Shown in pieces: positions 11,490 to 22,020 of a DNA stretch of 64,000 bases. Origin of the DNA: Siphonodentalium dalli (lineage: Eukaryota > Mollusca > Scaphopoda > Gadilida > Siphonodentaliidae); contig CP136063.1 of assembly GCA_032622095.1 (NCBI GenBank), positions 265,849,426-265,913,425 of the forward strand. Reading direction: 5' to 3'. The translations under genes were made by a program, and so were the position numbers. The number at the start of each line of letters is the position of its first letter. Within the stretch, counting starts at the first letter, position 1. The notes under the pieces are model-generated. The model searched no databases and was not told the DNA's origin. It saw nothing but the letters and a program-made list of their open reading frames with translations.

Positions 11490-12306
11490 ACTCCGACATT
11501 ATTCCCTTTTCATTGTTTATATTGGTAGTTCGGTTTCACTCCGACATTATTCCCTTTTCATTGTTTATATTGGTAGTTCGGTTTCACTCCGACATTATTC
11601 CCTTTTCATTGTTTATATTGGTAGTTCGGTTTCACTCCGACATAATTGCCTTTTCATGGTTTATATTGGTAGTTCGGTTTCACTCCGACATTCTTCCCTT
11701 TTCATTGTTTATATTGGTAGTTCGGTTTCACTCCGACATTCTTCCCTTTTCATGGTTTATATTGGTAGTTCGGTTTCACTCCGACATTCGTCCCTTTTCA
11801 TTGTTTATATTGGTAGTTCGGTTTCACTCCGACATTATTCCCTTTTCATTGTTTATATTGGTAGTTCGGTTTCACTCCGACATTATTCCCTTTTCATTGT
11901 TTATATTGGTAGTTCGGTTTCACTCCGACATTATTCCCTTTTCATGGTTTATATTGGTAGTTCGGTTTCACTCCGACATTCTTCCCTTTTCATTGTTTAT
12001 ATTGGTAGTTCGGTTTCACTCCGACATTCTTCCCTTTTCATGGTTTATATTGGTAGTTCGGTTTCACTCCGACATTCGTCCCTTTTCATTGTTTATATTG
12101 GTAGTTCGGTTTCACTCCGACATTCTTCCCTTTTCATGGTTTATATTGGTAGTTCGGTTTCACTCCGACATTCTTCCCTTTTCATGGTTTATATTGGTAG
12201 TTCGGTTTCACTCCGACATTATTCCCTTTTCATTGTTTATATTGGTAGTTCGGTTTCACTCCGACATTCTTCCCTTTTCACGGTTTATATTGGTAGTTCG
12301 GTTTCA
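11490..12306. repeat. 48-bp minisatellite, about 17 copies, inside LINE B RT
   Basis: The unit runs through TTGGTAGTTCGGTTTCACTC and CGACATTATTCCCTTTTCAT with only a few variable sites (TT/GG, ATT/CTT/CGT). The minus-strand text on either side is LINE RT (FHPDKYKILVLN on one side, NSHLSFEEYI on the other), and the junction covers the E-x-x-x-GV stretch typical of this part of LINE RTs. 48 is a multiple of 16 codons, so long open frames result on +; they do not represent a gene. Confidence 0.93.
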
Positions 12307-13353
12307 TCATTATGGTTTAATACAAGTATTTTATATTTGTCTGGATGAAATTTAAGTAGCCATATTTTGCTCCATTTAACCAAGCTATCCAGGTCCTGCT
12401 GCATCTCTTCATCTTTGTTACTGGTAATTTCTCTATACATTATTGTATCGCTAGCATAGATATTATTATATATGACGAAGATATTTTATATATGACGAAG
12501 AGGACAGGTCCCAGTACTTATCATTGTGGAATACCGCTGGTGACGCCATGCCAGTATGATGTCGATCTACTGACAGAGACTTGTTTTCTTCTACTTAGGA
12601 AGTCTTCTACCCAGTTACATAGATTTTCTTAATTCCGTCACATCTCATCTTTGATAGAAGCCTCTTGTGTGGTAGTTTTTCGAAAGCTTTCATGAAATCT
12701 AAATATATGGCACGAATTTCACATTTATGAACCAGAATCCTTGTCCAATCATCTGTTATTATTAATAGTTGTAGAGTTGTCGATCTTCCTTCTATAAATC
12801 CCAATTGTTTCTTGCTTAATAGGCTATTTGTCTTCATATGTTCTAGACGTTTTTTTTCTAATTATCTTCTCCATTAGTTTGCATATAACGCTGGTAAGAC
12901 TTACTGGTCTATCGTTTGAATGATCGCTCTTTCTTCCCTTATATATTGCTGTTATTTGGCCCATTTTCCATGTTTCTGGTACTTTCCGTTTAAGCGATGC
13001 ATTAAATATAGCTGTTATTGGTCTGTATAGTTGTCTGCCAACTCCTTTAGTACTCTTGGGTGGAGTCCGTCCGGTCTGGTATTGATTCCCCAGTCTTCTC
13101 TTTGAGTTTATAAACTTCCAAAATGCTTTGCTGTTTGTTTTGCTGCCTTTGCTATTGTGCTTTCCTCTGTTTTCTTTCCATCTGCATGGCTTTCTTCACT
13201 TTGTTTCTGATTTTGCAATATTCTCTGTTTTCTCTTGTCTTTAGTTTCAATAGATCATGTCCATATCCTGTTTTTTATTAGCTCTAGTGTTGACTTCCCT
13301 ACTGCAAAATCTCATTTCCTTCCCATGGGATATGGAATACCAATTGGTTTTGA

Positions 13354-13743
13354 TTAACCCTTTACCCAACAGAACGGCCCTGTGCCAATGCATTCTCTTA
13401 TATATGCGAGTCGACCATAGGTCGCCTCGCATATATAAGAGAATGCATTGGCTTAACACATTAAAAATTATAAAATTGTTAAAGAATGTAAGAAAAAATG
13501 GTAAAAAAAGATTTTTTTTAGGCCAATGCATTCTCTTATATATGCGAGGCGACCTATGGTCGACTCGCATATATAAGAGAATGCATTGGCACAGGGCATA
13601 ACTGTAACTATCACAATGTGGTCAATGAGCCGGTTCCAATGATATCCATATTTGTATGGTTCTATTGAGACAGACCGAAGATATTTTAGGCTGTTGAAGC
13701 TTTATTTGGCCGGTTTTGGCCGGTTTGTTGGGTAAAGGGTTAA
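13354..13743. mobile_element. TTAA-flanked palindromic MITE, family 1, copy 3
   Basis: TTAA at 13354-13357 and 13740-13743 bound perfect CCCTTTACCCAACA and TGTTGGGTAAAGGG ends. Both palindromes are intact (about 13385-13453 and 13523-13590). The second is the exact reverse complement of the first apart from spacer-side variation. It splits the endonuclease-RT linker of LINE B and shares its orientation with copies 2 and 5. Open frames of 107-114 codons across it arise from the palindromes. Confidence 0.92.
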
Positions 13744-14317
13744 TTCCTTTAGACTGTCATATAGTTGTTCCATCATTTCTTCTACTGATTTTCCTTTAAA
13801 TTATTCCAAGCACGACGTTGATACATCGTCCCCCATGCATATATTTTGCTTTCCTGTAATTTACATATGGTCGAGATTTATGGGGTGTTATGGCATTGAT
13901 GTCCAATTGCAGTGATCGCTGTTTCCGAGTTCACAATGTCTGTTTTAATTTCCTCTCCTTTTATTAGTAGCAGATCCAGTAATGTTGGTTTTTGATCATT
14001 TCTTGCTCTTGTTGGCTTGTTTGAACATATTTATTGTGACCCACAAATACATGGAATAATTTACAAACAGAATATATGGATGATATTGTGGGTGCACAGG
14101 GGATCGGAGCACAAGTTACGAAACTTAGTGAAGCTCCTCTCCCCTGGCGTTCAGCTGCTGATGAGTTCAAGTCGATGGTTTTGCAGGAATGACAGTTTTG
14201 TTGTTATTTGTTGTCCCATGTGATCGGCTATGTATACATAGGGGAACCGGCTCCCAATCAAAAACATGTAGGTTGTAGTTGTGGCTATGACAGAGGTCGG
14301 AGTCAATGGAATAATGA

Positions 14318-15025
14318 TTACTGAAATCGGTCTGTGGAAATGATGAATGATTGTACTGTCTCGAATAATCGCCTGTTCAAGGTGTCGCTAATTTCGGGTA
14401 TGCCAAAGAGAATATCTTTAATACTGGTGATGACCACTTTATGCTCATCTAGTCGTGTCCACTTACGGTTCCTTGCTTCTGTGTAGAAAGGACATTCGAA
14501 GAAAAAATGGCTTGCGTCTTCACATTGGTTACCGCAGGTGCAACACGGGCTTGAGGATATGTAATTTTTAGCAAGTATTTCGTCCTTAGTTGGTTCTGAT
14601 GTGGGGTCTGTGAATTTTTTTGCATCAGTTGTTATTTTGCACGATACATTCCATTCAGCAATCATAGTTGGGATGAAACTTGACTTAAAGTGAGTTGTGT
14701 TCGTGGAATAGTTGACGTATCGTAACGGATTTCTAATTGGGTATCTACATGATTCCCCAACGGTAAGAGGCAAAAGTTTCGTTATGTAGGGAGGGGCCTT
14801 ATTGTCCAATATTTTATGCCACATGCGCGTTTTATGTAATTTACGTCTTTCGTTGAGGGGAGGCCATCCAAGTTCACCCAGTACTCTCGCTTCTGAGGCA
14901 GATCGGATCAGGCCGGTTATTATTCTACCACCGTCGATATATAGACGGTCGAGCTTTTGGAGTAGGCAGTCAGGGGCGTTATCCCAAATTATGTCACCAT
15001 ATTCCATTATTGGGTGGCTGGTCAA
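14318..15025 (-). pseudogene. LINE E reverse transcriptase C-terminal domain
   Basis: A 235-codon open stretch holds the RT thumb and tail: MEYGDIIWDN, ARVLGELGWPPLNERR, HKILDNKAPPY, then a Cys/His tail CCTCGNQ...HFFFECPFYTEAR near 14480-14560. Catalytic palm blocks are missing because the sequence jumps from endonuclease to thumb at 15025/15026. The open frame is a remnant without catalytic capacity. Its part right of 14751 is repeated at 17928 and 21105. Confidence 0.82.
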
Positions 15026-15565
15026 TCACTGATTGACAATCAGTTGTGTGTGATGACAGTCCCTGATATTCTCGTTGAATATTATGTTTTCTTCTCCCGT
15101 TGTTCCAGTCCCATCCCACTTACTATTTGGCATACTGGAGTCTCCCATGATCATTATTTCTTCGTTAGTGGGTAATTCATTACACGTTGTCTTTAGTGAT
15201 GTGCTCAGTAGCTCATTGTTTTCTGCTGATGCTGATGATGGCTTCTGTATGTTTCCTATCAGAATAGATATTTTATTTTCCAATTGAAGGTCTTCCGACT
15301 CTACCCATAATTGTTCATTGAATCCTGTCCTTCCTTTGCATCGGTGTTATGCTGGAGTCATTATTTCTTCGTTAATGGGTAATTCATTACACGTTTTCTT
15401 TAGTGATGTTCTCAGTAGATCATTGTTTTCTGCTGATGCTGATGATGGCTTCTGTATGTTTCATATTAGAATATATATTTTATTATCCAATTGAAGGTCT
15501 ACCCATACTTGTTCATTTAATCCTGTCCTTCCGTTGCATCGGTGTTAGATCATATGCTATGTTTA
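15026..15565 (-). pseudogene. LINE E endonuclease fragment with a 207-bp internal duplication
   Basis: The 85-codon stretch 15026-15283 contains EEIMIMGDSSMPNSKWDG, a degraded form of the APE-endonuclease GDFN-x-PDI-x-W motif, followed by IRDCHHTQLI. The segment 15152-15358 is imperfectly duplicated in tandem at 15359-15565, with about ten differences, so that duplication is older than the 3.2-kb one. Confidence 0.7.
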
Positions 15566-15700
15566 CGTCCTTATATTGTGGATTTTCTCTCTTTAATGCT
15601 TCCATATTCGTGAATAATTTTCGTTTCATTTCTGGTCCACTGAAGCGTATTAGCAATGATCTTATCTTATTTTCGTTCTTCCCCAGTCTGATTACTCCTT
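15566..15700 (-). pseudogene. LINE E ORF1 C-terminal fragment
   Basis: Minus-strand translation gives RSLLIRFSGPEMKRKLF, NMEALKRENPQYKDV and YDLTPMQRK. These are the conserved end of the ORF1 nucleic-acid-binding protein in many invertebrate LINEs (the R-P-L-x-V and D-L-T-P motifs). It is directly preceded (rightward) by minisatellite units that encode GVIRLGKNE. Confidence 0.7.
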
Positions 15701-17111
15701 TATATCTTCGTTCTTCCCCAGTCTGATTACTCCTTTATATCTTATTTTCGTTCTTCCCCAGTCTGATTACTCCTTTATATCTTATTTTCGTTCTTCCCCA
15801 GTCTGATTACTCCTTTATATCTTATCTTATTTTCGTTCTTCCCCAGTCTGATTACTCCTTTATATTTTCGTTCTTCCCCAGTCTGATTACTCCTTTATAT
15901 CTTATTTTCGTTCTTCCCCAGTCTGATTACTCCTTTATAACTTCGTTCTTCCCCAGTCTGATTACTCCTTTATAACTTCGTTCTTCCCCAGTCTGATTAC
16001 TCCTTTATAACTTCGTTCTTCCCCAGTCTGATTACTCCTTTATAACTTCGTTCTTCCCCAGTCTGATTACTCCTTTATAACTTCGTTCTTCCCCAGTCTG
16101 ATTACTCCTTTATAACTTCGTTCTTCCCCAGTCTGATTACTCCTTTATAACTTCGTTCTTCCCCAGTCTGATTACTCCTTTATAACTTCGTTCTTCCCCA
16201 GTCTGATTACTCCTTTATAACTTCGTTCTTCCCCAGTCTGATTACTCCTTTATAACTTCGTTCTTCCCCAGTCTGATTACTCCTTTATAACTTCGTTCTT
16301 CCCCAGTCTGATTACTCCTTTATATCTTCGTTCTTCCCCAGTCTGATTACTCCTATATAACTTCGTTCTTCCCCAGTCTGATTACTCCTTTATAACTTCG
16401 TCCTTTATCTTATTTTCGTTCTTCCCCAGTCTGATTACCCCTTTATATCTTATCTTCGTTCTTCCCCAGTCTGATTACTCCTATATAACTTCGTCCTTTA
16501 TCTTATTTTCGTTCTTCCCCAGTCTGATTACCCCTTTATATCTTATCTTCGTTCTTCCCCAGTCTGATTACTCCTATATAACTTCGTCCTTTATCTTATT
16601 TTCGTTCTTCCCCAGTCTGATTACCCCTTTATATCTTATCTTCGTTCTTCCCCAGTCTGATTACTCCTATATAACTTCGTCCTTTATCTTATCTTCGTTC
16701 TTCCCCAGTCTGATTACCCCTTTATATCTTATCTTCGTTCTCCCCCAGTCTGATTACTCCTATATAACTTCGTCCTTTATCTTATTTTCGTTCTTCCCCA
16801 GTCTGATTACCCCTTTATATCTTATCTTCCCCAGTCTGATTACTCCTATATAACTTCGTCCTTTATCTTATCTTCGTTCTTCCCCAGTCTGATTACCCCT
16901 TTATATCTTATCTTCGTTCTTCCCCAGTCTGATTACTCCTATATAACTTCGTCCTTTATCTTATCTTCGTTCTTCCCCAGTCTGATTACCCCTTTATATC
17001 TTATCTTCGTTCTTCCCCAGTCTGATTACCCCTTTATATCTTATCTTCGTTCTTCCCCAGTCTGATTACTCCTATATAACTTCGTCCTTTATCTTATCTT
17101 CGTTCTTCCCC
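15658..17111. repeat. 35-bp LINE-derived minisatellite, block 1
   Basis: The core unit contains CGTTCTTCCCCAGTCTGATT plus ACTCCTTTATAA. Early units are 35-45 bp. From about 16390 a 93-bp higher-order unit appears (marked by CCTATATAACTTCGTCC followed by a TTACCCC variant). The minus strand of the unit reads YKGVIRLGKNE, an ORF1 motif. Confidence 0.93.
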
Positions 17112-17927
17112 ATCAAAATTTCATTTTTCAGGCACACAATCAAGGGGCATAACTCTTGCTACCCCCATTAAAATGACAATTCTGTACCAAAATCTTTAAG
17201 CCTAGTATGTGCTCAACCCAGGTATATATACATTGTATATGTGTTGTGGGATCACATTTCTGTTATTTTTCATTGAATTGATGCCCCCTTATTTTTGCAC
17301 CAATCCCTGCAGAAACTGTGGAGTGTCACCTTCAAGACCAGCAAATAGCACCATTTTCATCTGTCAACTTGACAAATATTGTTACTGAAAATCATTTTTT
17401 AGCAATCCTGTTCAGTTAGAAGGAACATTTTATGGTAGATACACCATTCTTCTATGCATATTCCAATACAGGTTGTCTTTAATCATATAAATTGGTGGTG
17501 ATATGGAGTCTTGGAGCAGTGGGGGGGTGGTGGTGGTGGTTCATGTATATGGTTATTGGTGATTTTTCAGATGATGGGTACTTTTTCATGACATCATATG
17601 CTCCTTGAATCTTAGCTGAAAAGGCTGATATTGTGACATTACACAGTATACAACAAGATTAGATATTCAGTCTTTCTTATTCACAAGTGTGAAATATAAT
17701 AATACAGGTTTCCTTGGTCATATTTCACTTGACAACATATTGTGCATGTGATGTCATAACCTTGTAAAGCTTTCCCTTAATGCTAAATAAGACTTGGAAT
17801 TTTTTAACCCATAGTTTTGGGAGAGTATTAAAGATAGTTGTTGTATGAAATATTATGTTTTATTTTGATATCTGAGGAAAATATGCATCTCATAATATAT
17901 TTATACAACATTATTTTGCTCATCGTT
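17112..17927. other. 816-bp non-LINE spacer of the 3.2-kb duplication
   Basis: This segment begins abruptly after a minisatellite unit (ATCAAAATTTCATTTTTCAG) and ends at the LINE RT fragment. It carries CAAGGGGCATAACTC at 17141-17155 (also at 20318 and 36361) and a (GGT)n stretch near 17522. No gene is seen. It recurs at 20289-21104. Its origin is unknown; it marks the duplication junction. Confidence 0.75.
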
Positions 17928-20900
17928 GATTCCCCAACGGTAAGAGGCAAAAGTTTCGTTATGTAGGGAGGGGCCTTATTGTCCAATATTTTATGCCACA
18001 TGCGCGTTTTATGTAATTTACGTCTTTCGTTGAGGGGAGGCCATCCAAGTTCACCCAGTACTCTCGCTTCTGAGGCAGATCGGATCAGGCCGGTTATTAT
18101 TCTACCACCGTCGATATATAGACGGTCGAGCTTTTGGAGTAGGCAGTCAGGGGCGTTATCCCAAATTATGTCACCATATTCCATTATTGGGTGGCTGGTC
18201 AATCACTGATTGACAATCAGTTGTGTGTGATGACAGTCCCTGATATTCTCGTTGAATATTATGTTTTCTTCTCCCGTTGTTCCAGTCCCATCCCACTTAC
18301 TATTTGGCATACTGGAGTCTCCCATGATCATTATTTCTTCGTTAGTGGGTAATTCATTACACGTTGTCTTTAGTGATGTGCTCAGTAGCTCATTGTTTTC
18401 TGCTGATGCTGATGATGGCTTCTGTATGTTTCCTATCAGAATAGATATTTTATTTTCCAATTGAAGGTCTTCCGACTCTACCCATAATTGTTCATTGAAT
18501 CCTGTCCTTCCTTTGCATCGGTGTTATGCTGGAGTCATTATTTCTTCGTTAATGGGTAATTCATTACACGTTTTCTTTAGTGATGTTCTCAGTAGATCAT
18601 TGTTTTCTGCTGATGCTGATGATGGCTTCTGTATGTTTCATATTAGAATATATATTTTATTATCCAATTGAAGGTCTACCCATACTTGTTCATTTAATCC
18701 TGTCCTTCCGTTGCATCGGTGTTAGATCATATGCTATGTTTACGTCCTTATATTGTGGATTTTCTCTCTTTAATGCTTCCATATTCGTGAATAATTTTCG
18801 TTTCATTTCTGGTCCACTGAAGCGTATTAGCAATGATCTTATCTTATTTTCGTTCTTCCCCAGTCTGATTACTCCTTTATATCTTCGTTCTTCCCCAGTC
18901 TGATTACTCCTTTATATCTTATTTTCGTTCTTCCCCAGTCTGATTACTCCTTTATATCTTATTTTCGTTCTTCCCCAGTCTGATTACTCCTTTATATCTT
19001 ATCTTATTTTCGTTCTTCCCCAGTCTGATTACTCCTTTATATTTTCGTTCTTCCCCAGTCTGATTACTCCTTTATATCTTATTTTCGTTCTTCCCCAGTC
19101 TGATTACTCCTTTATAACTTCGTTCTTCCCCAGTCTGATTACTCCTTTATAACTTCGTTCTTCCCCAGTCTGATTACTCCTTTATAACTTCGTTCTTCCC
19201 CAGTCTGATTACTCCTTTATAACTTCGTTCTTCCCCAGTCTGATTACTCCTTTATAACTTCGTTCTTCCCCAGTCTGATTACTCCTTTATAACTTCGTTC
19301 TTCCCCAGTCTGATTACTCCTTTATAACTTCGTTCTTCCCCAGTCTGATTACTCCTTTATAACTTCGTTCTTCCCCAGTCTGATTACTCCTTTATAACTT
19401 CGTTCTTCCCCAGTCTGATTACTCCTTTATAACTTCGTTCTTCCCCAGTCTGATTACTCCTTTATAACTTCGTTCTTCCCCAGTCTGATTACTCCTTTAT
19501 ATCTTCGTTCTTCCCCAGTCTGATTACTCCTATATAACTTCGTTCTTCCCCAGTCTGATTACTCCTTTATAACTTCGTCCTTTATCTTATTTTCGTTCTT
19601 CCCCAGTCTGATTACCCCTTTATATCTTATCTTCGTTCTTCCCCAGTCTGATTACTCCTATATAACTTCGTCCTTTATCTTATTTTCGTTCTTCCCCAGT
19701 CTGATTACCCCTTTATATCTTATCTTCGTTCTTCCCCAGTCTGATTACTCCTATATAACTTCGTCCTTTATCTTATTTTCGTTCTTCCCCAGTCTGATTA
19801 CCCCTTTATATCTTATCTTCGTTCTTCCCCAGTCTGATTACTCCTATATAACTTCGTCCTTTATCTTATCTTCGTTCTTCCCCAGTCTGATTACCCCTTT
19901 ATATCTTATCTTCGTTCTCCCCCAGTCTGATTACTCCTATATAACTTCGTCCTTTATCTTATTTTCGTTCTTCCCCAGTCTGATTACCCCTTTATATCTT
20001 ATCTTCCCCAGTCTGATTACTCCTATATAACTTCGTCCTTTATCTTATCTTCGTTCTTCCCCAGTCTGATTACCCCTTTATATCTTATCTTCGTTCTTCC
20101 CCAGTCTGATTACTCCTATATAACTTCGTCCTTTATCTTATCTTCGTTCTTCCCCAGTCTGATTACCCCTTTATATCTTATCTTCGTTCTTCCCCAGTCT
20201 GATTACCCCTTTATATCTTATCTTCGTTCTTCCCCAGTCTGATTACTCCTATATAACTTCGTCCTTTATCTTATCTTCGTTCTTCCCCATCAAAATTTCA
20301 TTTTTCAGGCACACAATCAAGGGGCATAACTCTTGCTACCCCCATTAAAATGACAATTCTGTACCAAAATCTTTAAGCCTAGTATGTGCTCAACCCAGGT
20401 ATATATACATTGTATATGTGTTGTGGGATCACATTTCTGTTATTTTTCATTGAATTGATGCCCCCTTATTTTTGCACCAATCCCTGCAGAAACTGTGGAG
20501 TGTCACCTTCAAGACCAGCAAATAGCACCATTTTCATCTGTCAACTTGACAAATATTGTTACTGAAAATCATTTTTTAGCAATCCTGTTCAGTTAGAAGG
20601 AACATTTTATGGTAGATACACCATTCTTCTATGCATATTCCAATACAGGTTGTCTTTAATCATATAAATTGGTGGTGATATGGAGTCTTGGAGCAGTGGG
20701 GGGGTGGTGGTGGTGGTTCATGTATATGGTTATTGGTGATTTTTCAGATGATGGGTACTTTTTCATGACATCATATGCTCCTTGAATCTTAGCTGAAAAG
20801 GCTGATATTGTGACATTACACAGTATACAACAAGATTAGATATTCAGTCTTTCTTATTCACAAGTGTGAAATATAATAATACAGGTTTCCTTGGTCATAT

Positions 20901-21104
20901 TTCACTTGACAACATATTGTGCATGTGATGTCATAACCTTGTAAAGCTTTCCCTTAATGCTAAATAAGACTTGGAATTTTTTAACCCATAGTTTTGGGAG
21001 AGTATTAAAGATAGTTGTTGTATGAAATATTATGTTTTATTTTGATATCTGAGGAAAATATGCATCTCATAATATATTTATACAACATTATTTTGCTCAT
21101 CGTT
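17928..21104. repeat. 3,177-bp segmental duplication, copy 2
   Basis: This is a near-exact copy of 14751-17927. It includes the truncated RT (18202-17928, minus), endonuclease fragment (18460-18203), ORF1 end (about 18743-18877), minisatellite 18835-20288 and the spacer 20289-21104. The RT frame reads through into spacer sequence at 17828-17927 and has no meaning there. Confidence 0.93.
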
Positions 21105-22020
21105 GATTCCCCAACGGTAAGAGGCAAAAGTTTCGTTATGTAGGGAGGGGCCTTATTGTCCAATATTTTATGCCACATGCGCGTTTTATGTAATTTACGT
21201 CTTTCGTTGAGGGGAGGCCATCCAAGTTCACCCAGTACTCTCGCTTCTGAGGCAGATCGGATCAGGCCGGTTATTAATCTACCACCGTCGATATATAGAC
21301 GGTCGAGCTTTTGGAGTAGGCAGTCAGGGGCGTTATCCCAAATTATGTCACCATATTCCATTATTGGGTGGCTGGTCAATCACTGATTGACAATCAGTTG
21401 TGTGTGATGACAGTCCCTGATATTCTCGTTGAATATTATGTTTTCTTCTCCCGTTGTTCCAGTCCCATCCCACTTACTATTTGGCATACTGGAGTCTCCC
21501 ATGATCATTATTTCTTCGTTAGTGGGTAATTCATTACACGTTGTCTTTAGTGATGTGCTCAGTAGCTCATTGTTTTCTGCTGATGCTGATGATGGCTTCT
21601 GTATGTTTCCTATCAGAATAGATATTTTATTTTCCAATTGAAGGTCTTCCGACTCTACCCATAATTGTTCATTGAATCCTGTCCTTCCTTTGCATCGGTG
21701 TTATGCTGGAGTCATTATTTCTTCGTTAATGGGTAATTCATTACACGTTTTCTTTAGTGATGTTCTCAGTAGATCATTGTTTTCTGCTGATGCTGATGAT
21801 GGCTTCTGTATGTTTCATATTAGAATATATATTTTATTATCCAATTGAAGGTCTACCCATACTTGTTCATTTAATCCTGTCCTTCCGTTGCATCGGTGTT
21901 AGATCATATGCTATGTTTACGTCCTTATATTGTGGATTTTCTCTCTTTAATGCTTCCATATTCGTGAATAATTTTCGTTTCATTTCTGGTTCACTGAAGC
22001 GTATTAGCAATGATCTTATC
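21105..22020 (-). pseudogene. LINE E RT end, endonuclease and ORF1 end, copy 3
   Basis: Third copy of the LINE portion. It differs from copies 1-2 at isolated bases, for example a T-to-A change near 21286 and a C-to-T change near 21990. Right of 22020 it leads into the large minisatellite rather than a short block plus spacer, so this copy holds the original continuity with the ORF1 N-terminus at 29350-29670. Confidence 0.8.

Larger units (their letters stand above)
10670..14140 (-). pseudogene. LINE B endonuclease end and reverse transcriptase
   Basis: The endonuclease end gives YVQTSQQEQEMIKNQHYW near 14010-14040, a degraded form of the common Arg-Gly-Asn..LLDL..T motif. The RT gives VPETWKMGQITAIYKG-like text near 12950-13010, then QLGFIEGRSTTLQLL and YLDFMKAFEKLPHKRL (12640-12810). 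These are followed by SGIPQ-VLGP and a YASDTIMYREI active-site equivalent (12430-12470) in shifted frames, and WLLKFHPDKYKIL near 12330-12360. After the minisatellites come INKANKMAGIIRRT and RATAMLPSLKHIEYDDRL (11000-11100), and a NSLPPEVI end near 10760. The last motifs resemble CR1/Jockey-type LINEs. Confidence 0.75.
10640..14200 (-). mobile_element. LINE B: degenerate non-LTR retrotransposon, 5'-truncated in the endonuclease
   Basis: In minus-strand order the region contains the end of an endonuclease domain (about 14130-13870), an endonuclease-RT linker (about 13330-13130), RT blocks (13100-12350), two minisatellites in the RT frame, and the RT C-terminal part (11190-10670). A TTAA MITE splits the linker at 13354-13743. 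Numerous stops and frameshifts mean no product. The right border with LINE E is near 14200-14240; no target duplication was identified. Confidence 0.78.
14751..17927. repeat. 3,177-bp segmental duplication, copy 1
   Basis: The block starting with GATTCCCCAACGG at 14751 recurs at 17928 and 21105, exactly 3,177 bp apart each time. It contains the RT end, endonuclease fragment, ORF1 end, 1.45 kb of minisatellite and an 816-bp spacer. Copies are almost identical, so the event is very recent or an assembly effect. Confidence 0.93.

Noticed and set aside
11513-12355. 280-codon open frame with a 16-residue period
   Set aside because: It is the translation of a 48-bp minisatellite on the strand opposite to LINE B; the unit is non-coding on +, and the frame exists only because 48 is divisible by three.
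13247-13601. Overlapping 107- and 114-codon frames on both strands
   Set aside because: They read through the MITE palindromes; the same peptide text appears on both strands because the DNA is self-complementary.
17828-18202. 124-codon frame ending in MSKIMLYKYIMRCIFSSD, suggesting a new RT C-terminus
   Set aside because: The last part is read-through into the 816-bp spacer after the duplication junction at 17928.
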